Origin: Tatumella saanichensis
GTDB taxonomy: Bacteria > Pseudomonadota > Gammaproteobacteria > Enterobacterales > Enterobacteriaceae
Reading direction: 5' to 3'
Length of the DNA stretch: 64,000 bases
NCBI RefSeq assembly: GCF_000439375.1
Contig: NZ_ATMI01000003.1
Span: forward strand, 83,619 to 147,618
The notes under the pieces are model-generated. The model ran no database searches and was not told the DNA's origin. It saw only the letters and a list, made by a program, of their open reading frames with translations. Below, piece by piece: positions 21,785 through 30,816 of the stretch. Position 1 is the first letter of the stretch. Each line of letters starts with the position of its first letter. The position numbers and the translations under genes are program-made.

Positions 21785-22792
21785 TTAGTCGTTAGCCGCC
21801 GTTGCGGCATCTGCATTCTGCTGTGCGTCTTTTTCGCTCAGTTTTCGGTAATGGCGAGCAATAAAAGAGCATGCCATTAACTGAACCTGATGGAAGATCA
21901 TCAGGGGCAGAACAAGGATACCAATAACGCTGGCTGGAAACAGGATATTGGCCATAGGTACGCCGTTGGCTAGGCTCTTTTTCGAGCCACAGAACAGAAT
22001 GGTAATTTCATCTGGGCGTTTGAAGCCAAAGGCGCGGGCTGCTACCACGTTAATGATTAACACGACTGCCAGCAGTCCCAGGCAGCCGACCACAATCAGC
22101 AGCAGGGTCATCACATTAACCTGGTGCCAAATACCGTTTACCACGGCTTCACTAAAGGCGGAGTAGACGACCAGCAGAATCGATGTCTGATCAGTTTTAC
22201 CGATCAGTGAGCGATGTTTCTCGACCCAGGCACCGATCCAGCGACGGGAAAAGTGACCGAGCAGGAATGGAACCAGCAGTTGCAACATGATTTTACCGAC
22301 CTGCTCAAGACCGTTACCTGGGGCATCACTGTGTACATGCATGACGAGGCCGACCAGCAGTGGTGAGACAAAAATCCCTAACAGGCTGGAAGCAGAGGCG
22401 GCGCACACTGCAGCGGCGACATTGCCACCGGCCAACGAGGTGAAGGCAATGGAAGACTGTACGGTTGCAGGCAGAATACACAGGTAGAGAAAGCCGCTGT
22501 ATAACTCTGCGGACAAAGGCAGTGGATGCCACCAGGCAAACAACAAGCCGAGGATCGGGAACATAATAAAGGTGCTGAACATGATCCACAGATGCAATCT
22601 CCAGTGGCTGCTGCCAGCAATGATTTTGTCACGGGACAACTTGGCACCGTGCATAAAGAAAAGTAGAGCAATTGCAGCGGTGGTTAGCCATTCAAAGAAG
22701 GGAACAAAGGCACCTTTGGCAGGGAGAAAAGTGGCTAATAATACCGTGATAATCAATTTCACCATCATCGGGTCGAGGCGTAGAAATCCCAT
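21785..22792 (-). CDS. yfeH: YfeH-like bile acid:sodium symporter family protein
   Basis: This 335-residue membrane protein has about nine to ten hydrophobic segments and belongs to the SBF/bile acid:sodium symporter-like family of YfeH. Recognisable stretches are FFMHGAKLSRDKIIAGSSHWRLH, PATVQSSIAFTSLAGGNVAAAVCAASASSLLG and FCGSKKSLANGVPMANILFP, which hold the helix-break regions of the family. The real substrate is not known. It is divergent from the LysR gene yfeR with 91 bases between them, the same pairing as in E. coli and Salmonella, where YfeR controls yfeH. Confidence 0.88.
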   Translation of the reverse strand: MGFLRLDPMMVKLIITVLLATFLPAKGAFVPFFEWLTTAAIALLFFMHGAKLSRDKIIAGSSHWRLHLWIMFSTFIMFPILGLLFAWWHPLPLSAELYSGFLYLCILPATVQSSIAFTSLAGGNVAAAVCAASASSLLGIFVSPLLVGLVMHVHSDAPGNGLEQVGKIMLQLLVPFLLGHFSRRWIGAWVEKHRSLIGKTDQTSILLVVYSAFSEAVVNGIWHQVNVMTLLLIVVGCLGLLAVVLIINVVAARAFGFKRPDEITILFCGSKKSLANGVPMANILFPASVIGILVLPLMIFHQVQLMACSFIARHYRKLSEKDAQQNADAATAAND

Positions 22793-22883
22793 TGTTATTT
22801 TCCGAGCAGAAATAAAAAAGATTGTGCGGGAAAGCTTCTTAGAAATAAAATTAATTTATAAAATTTATCTATGAATAAAATTC
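22793..22883. promoter_or_regulatory. Divergent yfeH/yfeR control region
   Basis: This 91-base AT-rich spacer must carry both promoters. A 10-base palindrome ATTCATGAAT overlaps the yfeR start codon and suits LysR-type autoregulation. No exact operator is known to me for comparison. Confidence 0.45.
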
Positions 22884-23804
22884 ATGAATTATACCTTAAA
22901 GCAGTTACGAGTATTCGTGGCGGTGGCACGGCAGGGCAGTTTTAGCCTAGCGGGGCAGGTTATTGGCCTTAGCCAGTCGGCGGTGAGCCACAGTATCAAA
23001 GAACTGGAAGCGGAGGTTGGGGTCCGGCTATTGGATAGGACCACCCGCGAGGTTCAGCTAACACCTGCCGGAAAACAATTGGCCTCTAGACTAATGGTGC
23101 AACTGGAAGAACTGAATAATACTTTGCTGGAGTCAGGGCGTTATAATGGTCAGCGGAGTGCTACCGTTAGGGTCGCCGCCAGCCAGACGATTTCGGCACG
23201 TCTAATGCCGATGTGTTTAGCTCGGGCGCACAGCCGATTCCCGGATATCCGCATATTGCTCCAAGACAGTGTGCAGCAATCGGTTCTGCAAAGTGTGCTG
23301 AATGCTACCGCGGATTTCGGCATCGTGATTGATCCCCAAAACAGTGATGAATTTGAAAGTCAGCCGATCTTAAAGGATCCTTTTTTACTGTTGTGCCGTC
23401 AGGATGATGCGTTTGCTAAGAGCACCGATATCCATTGGCGGGACCTGGAGGATAGGGAGCTGGTATTACAGGATTATGCCTCCGGCAGTCGTGCTCTGAT
23501 TGATTCCGTATTCCGCGAGCAACAACTGTCTTCAAAAGTGGTACAACAGGTTGGGCATCCGGTTACCCTTTATCCGATGGTGGAGGCGGGGATTGGTATC
23601 AGTATCTTACCGGCGCTGGCCTTACCGTTACCTGCAGGCAGTACGCTAGTGGTTAGACGCCTGTATCCTGAGGTGTTTCGGACCTTGATGCTGATCCGTC
23701 GTAAAAATCGTTCATTGAGTCCGGCCGCAGAAGTGATCTGGCAGTTGGTAAGTGAACAGGCCACCTATCTCGGCCAGCATCGAGATTTTATCCCGCTCAG
23801 CTAA
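22884..23804 (+). CDS. yfeR: YfeR, LysR-family transcriptional regulator
   Basis: The 306 residues are a standard LysR regulator. The N-terminal winged helix-turn-helix (LKQLRVFVAVARQGSFSLAGQVIGLSQSAVSHSIKELEAEVGVRLLDR) is followed by a linker helix and a periplasmic-binding-like effector domain from about 90. It is divergent from yfeH, its likely target. The ligand cannot be read from sequence; in Salmonella YfeR has been linked to osmolarity. Confidence 0.9.
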   Translation: MNYTLKQLRVFVAVARQGSFSLAGQVIGLSQSAVSHSIKELEAEVGVRLLDRTTREVQLTPAGKQLASRLMVQLEELNNTLLESGRYNGQRSATVRVAASQTISARLMPMCLARAHSRFPDIRILLQDSVQQSVLQSVLNATADFGIVIDPQNSDEFESQPILKDPFLLLCRQDDAFAKSTDIHWRDLEDRELVLQDYASGSRALIDSVFREQQLSSKVVQQVGHPVTLYPMVEAGIGISILPALALPLPAGSTLVVRRLYPEVFRTLMLIRRKNRSLSPAAEVIWQLVSEQATYLGQHRDFIPLS

Positions 23805-23887
23805 ATCGGTACTTTACTATTAAGGTCAACTGAACCTGTATAGGGCGACAAGCATTTACTGTTGAAGGGGGCTGATGGGGGTAAGAG

Positions 23888-24740
23888 GGGTCGTGCAGGA
23901 TGACTCGCTACGCTCGCCCTACGGGCCGTTGCCGTGGGCAACGTTGTCTCACTGCGTTCGACACGAACCTGCGGCAGGTTCTCATCCAGCACGATTTAAC
24001 GTTGGAGCACAGAAACGAAAAAAGCACCCATAAGGTGCTTTCTTCTGAATTGGTGGGTCGTGCAGGATGACTCGCTACGCTCGCCCTACGGGCCGTTGCC
24101 GTGGGCAACGTTGTCTCGCTGCGTTCGACTCGCCCCTGCAGCAGGTTCTCATCCCGCACGATTGAATTCCATTGATTAAATTTTATTAGAAACACAGAAA
24201 CGAAAAAAGCACCCATGGGGTGCTTTCTTCTAAATTGGTGGGTCGTGCAGGATGACTCGCGTTGCTCGCCCTACGGGCCGTTGCCGTGGGCAACGTTGTC
24301 TCACTGCGTTCGACACGAACCTGCGGCAGGTTCTCATCCAGCACGATTTAACGTTGGAGCACAGAAACGAAAAAAGCACCCATAAGGTGCTTTCTTCTGA
24401 ATTGGTGGGTCGTGCAGGATGACTCGCGTTGCTCGCCCTACGGGCCGTTGCCGTGGGCAACGTTGTCTCACTGCGTTCGACACGAACCTGCGGCAGGTTC
24501 TCATCCAGCACGATTTAACGTTGGAGCACAGAAACGAAAAAAGCACCCATGGGGTGCTTTCTTCTAAATTGGTGGGTCGTGCAGGATGACTCGCGTTGCT
24601 CGCCCTACGGGCCGTTGCCGTGGGCAACGTTGTCTCACTGCGTTCGACACGAACCTGCAGCAGGTTCTCATCCAGCACGATTTAACGTTGGAGCACAGAA
24701 ATGAAAAAAGCACCCATAAGGTGCTTTCTTCTGAATTGGT
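23888..24740 (-). repeat. Five tandem units of 167-185 bp downstream of tRNA-Lys, each with a tRNA 3' end copy and a terminator
   Basis: Unit boundaries, taken at the GGGTCGTGCAGGAT word, are 23888, 24055, 24240, 24407 and 24574, with the real tRNA-Lys copy at 24741. Spacings are 167, 185, 167, 167 and 167. Read on the minus strand, each unit has an intrinsic terminator (arms AGCACC/GGTGCT then T), a hairpin GAACCTGC/GCAGGTTC, a hairpin GTTGCC/GGCAAC, a GCCC/GGGC hairpin, and the last 14 or so bases of tRNA-Lys with CCA. The unit at 24055 has about 18 extra bases and several changes. This mirrors the 178-bp rtT repeats after tyrT in E. coli, where each repeat also contains a tRNA 3' end. Short Arg-rich frames inside the units are probably not translated. 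Confidence 0.9.
24704..24725 (-). terminator. First terminator after tRNA-Lys, repeated in every unit
   Basis: On the minus strand arms AGCACC and GGTGCT with a 5-base loop are followed by T. Equivalent copies lie near 24537-24558, 24370-24391, 24203-24224 and 24018-24039, giving five terminators in series behind the val-lys tRNA operon. Confidence 0.85.
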
Positions 24741-24812
24741 GGGTCGTGCAGGATTCGAACCTGCGACCAATTGATTAAAAGTCAACTGCTCTACCAACTG
24801 AGCTAACGACCC
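24737..24812 (-). tRNA. lysV: tRNA-Lys (UUU), lysV-like
   Basis: The full cloverleaf is 76 bases with encoded CCA. The acceptor is GGGTCGT, the anticodon loop is CTTTTAA (anticodon TTT) and the T loop is GGTTCGAATCC. The sequence matches E. coli tRNA-Lys. It is the last tRNA of the leftward Val-Val-Val-Lys operon, the same order as valU-valX-valY-lysV. Confidence 0.98.
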
Positions 24813-24815
24813 GTT

Positions 24816-24891
24816 TGGTGGGTGATGACGGGTTCGAACCGCCGACCCCCTCCTTGTAAGGGAGGTGCTCTACCAACTGAGCTAATCACCC
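24816..24891 (-). tRNA. tRNA-Val (UAC), third of three
   Basis: This 76-base gene has encoded CCA, acceptor GGGTGAT and anticodon loop CTTACAA (anticodon TAC). It lies three bases upstream of tRNA-Lys in the same transcript and is identical to the two other Val copies as far as I can read. Confidence 0.98.
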
Positions 24892-24918
24892 GAAAACGTT
24901 TTCAGGATATCATGAATC

Positions 24919-24994
24919 TGGTGGGTGATGACGGGTTCGAACCGCCGACCCCCTCCTTGTAAGGGAGGTGCTCTACCAACTGAGCTAATCACCC
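24919..24994 (-). tRNA. tRNA-Val (UAC), second of three
   Basis: This gene carries the same cloverleaf, TAC anticodon and encoded CCA as its neighbours. It is separated from the third copy by 27 bases and from the first by 47. Confidence 0.98.
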
Positions 24995-25041
24995 AGATTC
25001 AGATTTTCTTTCCTGTTGCAGCGGGTTACCTACCTAAGTAG

Positions 25042-25117
25042 TGGTGGGTGATGACGGGTTCGAACCGCCGACCCCCTCCTTGTAAGGGAGGTGCTCTACC
25101 AACTGAGCTAATCACCC
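25042..25117 (-). tRNA. tRNA-Val (UAC), first of the operon
   Basis: This is the promoter-proximal member of the Val-Val-Val-Lys operon, with a TAC anticodon and encoded CCA. The promoter lies 18 bases upstream. Confidence 0.98.
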
Positions 25118-25134
25118 CCGCTGTGTGGAGTCGC

Positions 25135-25162
25135 ATTATAGGGATAGTTGATTTTGAGTCAA
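25135..25162 (-). promoter_or_regulatory. Promoter of the val-val-val-lys tRNA operon
   Basis: On the minus strand, -35 TTGACT and a perfect -10 TATAAT are separated by 16 bases. The next bases (GCGACTCC) form a GC-rich discriminator typical of stringently controlled stable-RNA promoters. Confidence 0.85.
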
Positions 25163-25284
25163 CGCTTTTTCTGAATAAAATGTTTGTTCGTTTTAATTTT
25201 CGCCACCCTGCGGGGGTTTTGAACAAAAAGGCGTTTTTTTAACCCTTGCTAGGTAATTATAAAGGTTTAGGCCGCGCTCAGTGA

Positions 25285-25312
25285 TTGAGGATTCACTGCC
25301 AAGTGTTAAAAT
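25285..25312 (+). promoter_or_regulatory. Candidate gltX promoter
   Basis: TTGAGG and TAAAAT are separated by 16 bases, about 75 bases before the gltX ATG. It is the best sigma-70 match in the gap but is not proven. Confidence 0.45.
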
Positions 25313-25387
25313 ACGTACACTGATTTCCGCTCTTTTTTTGGTTTTTGACATCGGTGTTCAAAAACCCGCGTCCTAAGGCAATGTTTA

Positions 25388-26803
25388 ATGAAGATTAAGA
25401 CTCGTTTTGCGCCAAGCCCTACCGGCTATTTACATGTCGGGGGTGCCCGTACCGCTCTCTACTCTTGGTTGTATGCCCGCCATAATAAAGGTGAGTTTGT
25501 TCTTCGTATCGAAGATACCGATCTGGAACGCTCTACGCCTGAAGCCATTGCAGCCATTATGGATGGTATGAACTGGCTGAATCTGGATTGGGATGAAGGC
25601 CCGTACTATCAGACTAAACGCTTCGATCGCTATAACCAGGTGATCGATGAGATGTTAGAAGCGAATACCGCCTATAGATGTTATTGCTCTAAAGAGCGCT
25701 TGGAAACGCTGCGCGAAACCCAGATGGAAAACGGCGAAAAGCCACGTTACGACGGGCGCTGCCGTGACAGCCATGAACATCACAGTGATGATGAGCCTTG
25801 CGTGGTCCGTTTTCGTAACCCTCAGGAAGGCTCGGTGATCTTTGATGATCAGATCCGCGGCCCGATTGAATTCAGTAACCAGGAATTGGATGATCTGATC
25901 ATTCGCCGTACCGACGGTTCACCAACCTATAACTTCTGTGTGGTGATCGATGACTGGGATATGGAGATCACCCACGTCATCCGTGGTGAAGACCATATCA
26001 ACAACACACCACGTCAGATTAATATCCTGAAAGCTATCGGGGCGCAGGTACCGGTGTATGCCCACGTTTCGATGATCCTCGGTGATGACGGTAAGAAATT
26101 GTCCAAGCGTCACGGTGCCGTCGGCGTTATGCAGTACCGTGATGATGGCTATCTGCCGGAAGCCTTGCTGAATTATCTGGTGCGTATGGGCTGGGCCCAT
26201 GGCGATCAGGAGATTTTCTCCGTGGCAGAAATGACCGAGCTGTTCCGTCTGGATGCAGTGAGCAAATCTGCCAGTGCGTTCAACACTGAAAAACTGCAAT
26301 GGCTGAACCACCACTACATCAATACGCTACCGGCGGATTATGTGGCGACCCAGCTTCAATGGCATATTGAACAGCAGAACATCAACACTGCTACCGGTCC
26401 GTCATTGGCGGAGCTGGTGGGTCTGCTAGGTGAGCGTTGTAAGACACTGAAAGAGATGGCGGAAAGCTGTCGCTATTTCTACGAAGACTTCGCAGAGTTT
26501 GATGCTGATGCAGCCAAGAAACATCTGCGACCTGTAGCTCGTCAGCCGCTGGAAACTGTTTCGGCTAAACTCGCCGCCATCACCGACTGGACTGCAGAGA
26601 ATGTTCATCACGCCATCCAAGCGACCGCTGACGAACTCGAAGTGGGAATGGGTAAAGTGGGTATGCCATTGCGTGTAGCCGTAACCGGAGCAGGGCAGTC
26701 ACCTGCACTAGACGTAACAGTCTGTGCCATCGGACAGCAACGTAGCATTGCTCGTATCGAACAGGCTCTGGCCTTTATCGCCACCCGCGAAGCTCAGGGT
26801 TAA
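25388..26803 (+). CDS. gltX: Glutamyl-tRNA synthetase
   Basis: GltX is a class I aminoacyl-tRNA synthetase that charges tRNA-Glu. The 471 residues match E. coli length. The Rossmann fold begins [21 protein letters not shown], where YLHVG is the HIGH motif. KKLSKRHGA is the KMSKS motif. C-x-C and H residues in [10 protein letters not shown] and GRCRDSH form the zinc-binding region. The anticodon-binding helical domain makes up the C-terminal third. It is followed by a hairpin terminator and a convergent yfeC-like gene, as in E. coli. Confidence 0.98.
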   Translation: MKIKTRFAPSPTGYLHVGGARTALYSWLYARHNKGEFVLRIEDTDLERSTPEAIAAIMDGMNWLNLDWDEGPYYQTKRFDRYNQVIDEMLEANTAYRCYCSKERLETLRETQMENGEKPRYDGRCRDSHEHHSDDEPCVVRFRNPQEGSVIFDDQIRGPIEFSNQELDDLIIRRTDGSPTYNFCVVIDDWDMEITHVIRGEDHINNTPRQINILKAIGAQVPVYAHVSMILGDDGKKLSKRHGAVGVMQYRDDGYLPEALLNYLVRMGWAHGDQEIFSVAEMTELFRLDAVSKSASAFNTEKLQWLNHHYINTLPADYVATQLQWHIEQQNINTATGPSLAELVGLLGERCKTLKEMAESCRYFYEDFAEFDADAAKKHLRPVARQPLETVSAKLAAITDWTAENVHHAIQATADELEVGMGKVGMPLRVAVTGAGQSPALDVTVCAIGQQRSIARIEQALAFIATREAQG

Positions 26804-26813
26804 TCCAGCTAGA

Positions 26814-26844
26814 CACCGGAAACCCTCGGGTTTCCGGTTATTCT
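26814..26844 (+). terminator. Hairpin terminator of gltX
   Basis: Arms ACCGGAAACC and GGTTTCCGGT form a strong stem, followed by a weak T-rich stretch (TATTCT). It overlaps the end of the convergent yfeC-like gene. Confidence 0.65.
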
Positions 26845-27197
26845 CGGTCTTCAAGCAGACCCAGCCGTAGCAGCACGCCGCGGATCCCTTCCCGTAATAA
26901 CAGTCCGCTGAGTTGTTCTTTCTCCCGCTGGCTCATCTGGTCGATGCTGCTTAGCAATAATGCAGTCAGACGCTGGTCACCGCTAAAATAGTGCCCAATA
27001 GGTTCTGCTGCAGGCCGTACGGTGCTAAGAAACTGTTCAACCTCAGCATCGATATGGATAAGACGCGCTTTACCACCTTGGACACCGGGTTTGTGCACCG
27101 TTTTCCAACCCTGTCGTTTGATCCATTTATTGATGGTTTGTCGGCTGTAGCCAGTTTCTATCGCCAATTGTTCCGGGGTCATCCATTCCTTTGTCAC
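26838..27197 (-). CDS. YfeC-like DUF1323 DNA-binding protein
   Basis: The 119 residues begin with a helix-turn-helix, MTPEQLAIETGYSRQTINKWIKRQGW, followed by KPGVQGGKARLIHID, the conserved core of the YfeC/YfeD (DUF1323) family. The C-terminal half is helical and charged. In E. coli two such genes, yfeC and yfeD, lie beside gltX; here I find only one. The target genes are unknown, and a role as a transcriptional regulator is inferred from the domain. Confidence 0.85.
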   Translation of the reverse strand: MTKEWMTPEQLAIETGYSRQTINKWIKRQGWKTVHKPGVQGGKARLIHIDAEVEQFLSTVRPAAEPIGHYFSGDQRLTALLLSSIDQMSQREKEQLSGLLLREGIRGVLLRLGLLEDRE

Positions 27198-27414
27198 AGT
27201 GCATCCTTTGCTGAGAGTGATTACGTTTTCATCTTACAGGGAAAGGTAACGTGTCCCAGTCGAAAAGAAAAGTCCATACGCTGTGCTCGGAGACCCGGGT
27301 CGCGGAAATGGCCGGCTTTACGCTGTATCAGTAAACTTTATGAGTAACAATAGGGTGTTAGTTATCCTCGTTGCTGGCTTTTTCAGCAATCGGAAAGGGT
27401 TTTTAAATTTGCCG

Positions 27415-27443
27415 TTGACACCTTTGCGCCGGTTTCATATTAT
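27415..27443 (+). promoter_or_regulatory. Promoter of the tRNA-Ala pair
   Basis: A perfect -35 TTGACA and -10 TATTAT are separated by 17 bases, 37 bases before the first tRNA-Ala. Confidence 0.85.
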
Positions 27444-27480
27444 GCCGTCCGTCAGGTGACCCCTGACAACTTTTCGGACT

Positions 27481-27556
<76 letters not shown>

Positions 27557-27597
27557 TCTTCTTGTTGAAGAGTAGGCTCCGAAAAGATTCCAGATGT

Positions 27598-27673
<76 letters not shown>

Positions 27674-27869
27674 CTTCAGATTTCCTTTTCCAAAATATTC
27701 CTTATCTTTCTTTTCCCTTGTTCTCCTAGCCGTTCTCTTTTCCGATTATTTATTCGTCATTCTGGTGATTATCATCCCTGTCTCTGTAAGTTGATCACGG
27801 TAATATTGATTTATTACGTTCCTTCACTACAGTTAACAGCAAGTTATGTAATGATAATGAGAATAATCG

Positions 27870-29051
27870 ATGAAAATTAAAGGTATTAACGAAGGCTTCT
27901 TCGTGCTGCTACTACTGCTCAGTACGGTTGCATTCTGTATGGTGCTTAAAGCTTATTACTCGTCCATTTTCTGGGCATTATTGCTAGCATTATTGTTCTA
28001 TCCCCTAAAAACCCGGTTACGTAAAATGCTAGGGGAAAAGAACGGTCTTGCTGCGATAATTACTTTGCTAATCATCTGTTTGATCGTGTTCATCCCGCTG
28101 GTGGTAGTGATGAGTTCACTGGCCTATGAAGGAAGCACCCTTTATAACAGTCTGCAGCAGAATAACCATGTGCTGTCCACCTCGCTGCGCACGGTGATCC
28201 AGCATTTGCCAGCGTTTGCCCAAAACTTTCTGCAGCAGCATAATCTGACTAATGTCGATGCACTGCAACAGAAAATCTCCGGTCTCGCGATGCAAGGTAG
28301 TCAGACTCTAGCGAGCAGTGCACTGGTGATCGGTCAGGGGACCTTCAGCTTTACCGTTGGATTCGTCATCATGCTGTATCTGCTGTTTTTCTTCCTGAAA
28401 GACGGTGCTTATCTGACCGGATTGATCCTTAATGCACTGCCATTAACTAAATATGTTAAACATCACCTGTTTACTAAGCTGGCCGCTGTCTCTAAAGCAA
28501 CGGTGAAAGGAACAGTGGTAGTGGCTATCGTACAGGGTGCCTTGGGCGGTCTGGCCTTCTGGTTCCTGGGCGTTGAAGGCAGTGTCCTATGGGGCGCACT
28601 GATGGCTTTCCTGTCACTGGTACCCGCGGTCGGTTCTGCCATTATCTGGGTACCGGTGGCGGTGTACTTCCTAGCAGCAGGGCCGTTATGGAAAGGGATC
28701 TTCTTGGTGGTGTTCTTTATCGTGGTCATTGGGCTGGTGGATAATATTCTGCGTCCGATCTTGGTGGGTAAAGAGACTCGCATGCCGGACTATCTGGTAC
28801 TGATTGCTACCCTTGGTGGGATGGAGTTATTCGGGATTAATGGTTTTGTGATTGGTCCGTTAATTGCCGCACTGTTTATTGCCTGCTGGAACCTGTTGTC
28901 AGGACGAAACACTCAGCAGAACTCTGATAAGATCGATGAGGATTTCATCTCTGAAGGCCGTGAGTACGAGCTAAGCCAAGCAGAACTGACAAAAGCGAAA
29001 GAGTTAGCGGCGTTGGCAAAAGAGCGAGAGAAACAGAACGCTGCTCAGTAA
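27870..29051 (+). CDS. AI-2E transporter (PerM/YdiK) family membrane protein
   Basis: This 393-residue protein has seven to eight hydrophobic segments and belongs to the AI-2E/UPF0118 family. Typical motifs are ALLFYPLKTRLRK near the N-terminus, MLYLLFFFLKDG in the middle, and VQGALGGLAFWFLGV, VPAVGSAIIWVPVAVYFL and DNILRPILVGKETRMPD in the second half. Family members have been linked to AI-2 export or sodium/proton exchange, so the substrate here is uncertain. The charged, helical C-terminal tail (about 350-393) is rich in Glu, Lys and Ala. The gene stands alone with its own terminator. Confidence 0.85.
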   Translation: MKIKGINEGFFVLLLLLSTVAFCMVLKAYYSSIFWALLLALLFYPLKTRLRKMLGEKNGLAAIITLLIICLIVFIPLVVVMSSLAYEGSTLYNSLQQNNHVLSTSLRTVIQHLPAFAQNFLQQHNLTNVDALQQKISGLAMQGSQTLASSALVIGQGTFSFTVGFVIMLYLLFFFLKDGAYLTGLILNALPLTKYVKHHLFTKLAAVSKATVKGTVVVAIVQGALGGLAFWFLGVEGSVLWGALMAFLSLVPAVGSAIIWVPVAVYFLAAGPLWKGIFLVVFFIVVIGLVDNILRPILVGKETRMPDYLVLIATLGGMELFGINGFVIGPLIAALFIACWNLLSGRNTQQNSDKIDEDFISEGREYELSQAELTKAKELAALAKEREKQNAAQ

Positions 29052-29071
29052 AAGCCAGCAGTGTACTGAGG

Positions 29072-29109
29072 AAAAGCCCCTGACCGTATAGACGGGCAGG
29101 GGCTTTTTA
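29072..29109 (+). terminator. Terminator after the AI-2E family gene
   Basis: Arms AAAGCCCCTG and CAGGGGCTTT enclose a loop of about 14 bases and are followed by T. The leading A run would also let it work on the other strand. Confidence 0.8.
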
Positions 29110-29195
29110 GTGTCCGCAGAGTCGGTGCAGCAGGCAGAGTAAAAGACTACGGCCCATGGATACCGGCGGTTCTACCGTCATGTTGGTGTGACGGG

Positions 29196-29223
29196 CAAAA
29201 AAAACGGGGCTAAAGTGCCCCGT
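29196..29223 (-). terminator. Terminator of nupC
   Basis: On the minus strand arms ACGGGGC and GCCCCGT with a 6-base loop are followed by eight T, 25 bases past the nupC stop. Confidence 0.87.
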
Positions 29224-29247
29224 GGAGAATGGTATTTTGTGTACCGC

Positions 29248-30435
29248 TTACGCCAGAACCAGTCCGGTGATTGCCGCAGAAAGCAGGCTGACCAGGGTCG
29301 CGCCGTAAAGTAATTTCAGGCCGAAACGCGACACCACATTGCCTTGTTCTTCACTCAGGCCTTTGATGGCACCGGCAACAATCCCGATAGAAGAGAAGTT
29401 AGCGAAAGAGACCAAGAACACCGATAAGATGCCTTCCGAGCGTGGCGTTAACTGACCGGCCATTTTTTGCAGGTCCATCATCGCCACAAATTCGTTAGAA
29501 ACCAGTTTGGTGGCCATGACACTGCCGACTTTCAGGGCTTCGTCAGCAGGCACACCGATAATCCAAGCAAAAGGATAGAACAGGTAGCCTAAAACGCCTT
29601 GGAAACTGATACCAAAGACGGTGGTAAACAGCGCATTGATTGCTGAAATCAGGGCGATAAAGCCGATCAGCATCGCAGCCACGATAATCGCGACTCGGAA
29701 GCCTGCAATGATGTACTCACCCAGCATTTCAAAGAAACTCTGACCAGCATGAGCATTGGTCAGCTGTAAATCGTCTTCGTCTTCCACTTTGTACGGGTTG
29801 ATCACTGACAGGACGATAAAGGTGCTGAACATATTAAGGATTAGTGCTGCGACCACATACTTTGGCTGTAGCATGGTCATGTATGCACCAACAATCGACA
29901 TGGATACGGTAGACATTGCCGTGGCGGCCATGGTGTACATGCGATTTTTCGACATTTTGCCAAGGATATCTTTATAGGCGATAAAGTTTTCAGACTGTCC
30001 GAGGATCAGTGAACTGACGGCATTGAAGGATTCTAGCTTACCCATGCCGTTCACTTTTGATAGCAGAGTACCGATAGCACGGATCACCAGAGGTAGGATA
30101 CGGAAGTGTTGCAGAATACCGATCAGCGCTGAGATAAAGACGATCGGACACAGAACGTTGAGGAAAAAGAACGCTAAGCCTTTTTCGTTCATACCGCCAA
30201 ACACAAACCCGGTGCCTTGCCCAGCATATTTCAGCAGTGTATCGAAGAAGGCCGCGAAATCTTTAACGAAGCCAAGACCGGCTTCAGAGTTAAGAAAGAA
30301 CCACGCGAGCAGAACTTCAATGACGAGTAACTGAACGATATAGCGAATACGGATTTTCTTTTTATCTTTGCTGACCAGCAACGCAAGGGCTGCAATCACA
30401 ACTAATGCCAGAAGAAAGTGAAAAATATGTGCCAT
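29248..30435 (-). CDS. nupC: NupC, nucleoside:proton symporter
   Basis: NupC is a concentrative nucleoside transporter of the inner membrane, importing nucleosides (not guanosine in E. coli) with protons. From the ATG at 30435 it is 395 residues. [44 protein letters not shown] and [43 protein letters not shown] hold the nucleoside-binding regions. The longer frame from 30516 adds 27 unrelated residues; the chosen start has CGGAG upstream and fits the family start. It lacks a five-residue loop present in E. coli NupC near residue 285. It is divergent from mntH as in E. coli. Confidence 0.95.
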   Translation of the reverse strand: MAHIFHFLLALVVIAALALLVSKDKKKIRIRYIVQLLVIEVLLAWFFLNSEAGLGFVKDFAAFFDTLLKYAGQGTGFVFGGMNEKGLAFFFLNVLCPIVFISALIGILQHFRILPLVIRAIGTLLSKVNGMGKLESFNAVSSLILGQSENFIAYKDILGKMSKNRMYTMAATAMSTVSMSIVGAYMTMLQPKYVVAALILNMFSTFIVLSVINPYKVEDEDDLQLTNAHAGQSFFEMLGEYIIAGFRVAIIVAAMLIGFIALISAINALFTTVFGISFQGVLGYLFYPFAWIIGVPADEALKVGSVMATKLVSNEFVAMMDLQKMAGQLTPRSEGILSVFLVSFANFSSIGIVAGAIKGLSEEQGNVVSRFGLKLLYGATLVSLLSAAITGLVLA

Positions 30436-30816
30436 GTGTGCTCCGGTTTGAGGAGAGTTATATTTTGCGGTGTATTCTATGTAACGTGGTACATAAAAAC
30501 GAGATCCAAAACCCAATATAAGTAAAAGATCTTCCTGTTTTACAGGGGGGCTACCTCGTTAGCGACTGTTTTTTAGCGATGATGTATGTGAAACATCAAT
30601 ATTCTGTCTTTTTGTTGTTAATAGGTGAGTATTTTAGCCTACGAGATAACAGGGTAAAACGTTTGCTCATCATCAGCGGATCAGGTAACGTGAAGCAAGA
30701 AGTATAGCCAGTGCTATACTTTTTAGCAGCGACTATTGAAGCAATAAATATTACCGATTTTCCCAATCGCCATCGGAACGGTAAAGTCAGATCCACACAT
30801 GTTTCCGGGAGTTCCC
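30436..30816. promoter_or_regulatory. Divergent nupC/mntH control region
   Basis: This 381-base spacer holds both promoters. Near mntH lies the palindrome listed separately. On the nupC side I see only half of a CRP-like site (TGTGAAACATCAATAT, about 30590) and no clear CytR motif. Confidence 0.5.
30700..30721. promoter_or_regulatory. Perfect palindrome, probable MntR operator of mntH
   Basis: Nine-base arms AAGTATAGC and GCTATACTT flank four bases (CAGT). Size, symmetry and the central TAGC...GCTA resemble the E. coli MntR box upstream of mntH. The right arm contains TATACT, which may be the -10 element, so bound MntR would block the polymerase when manganese is plentiful. It lies about 96 bases before the chosen mntH start. 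Confidence 0.75.

Noticed and set aside
23888..24740. CRISPR array
   Set aside because: Repeats are about 167 bases with no short alternating spacers; they are tRNA-end tandem repeats.
24737..25117. Prophage or island attachment site at the tRNA cluster
   Set aside because: tRNA 3' ends are repeated but there is no integrase or foreign gene nearby; tandem units explain the copies.
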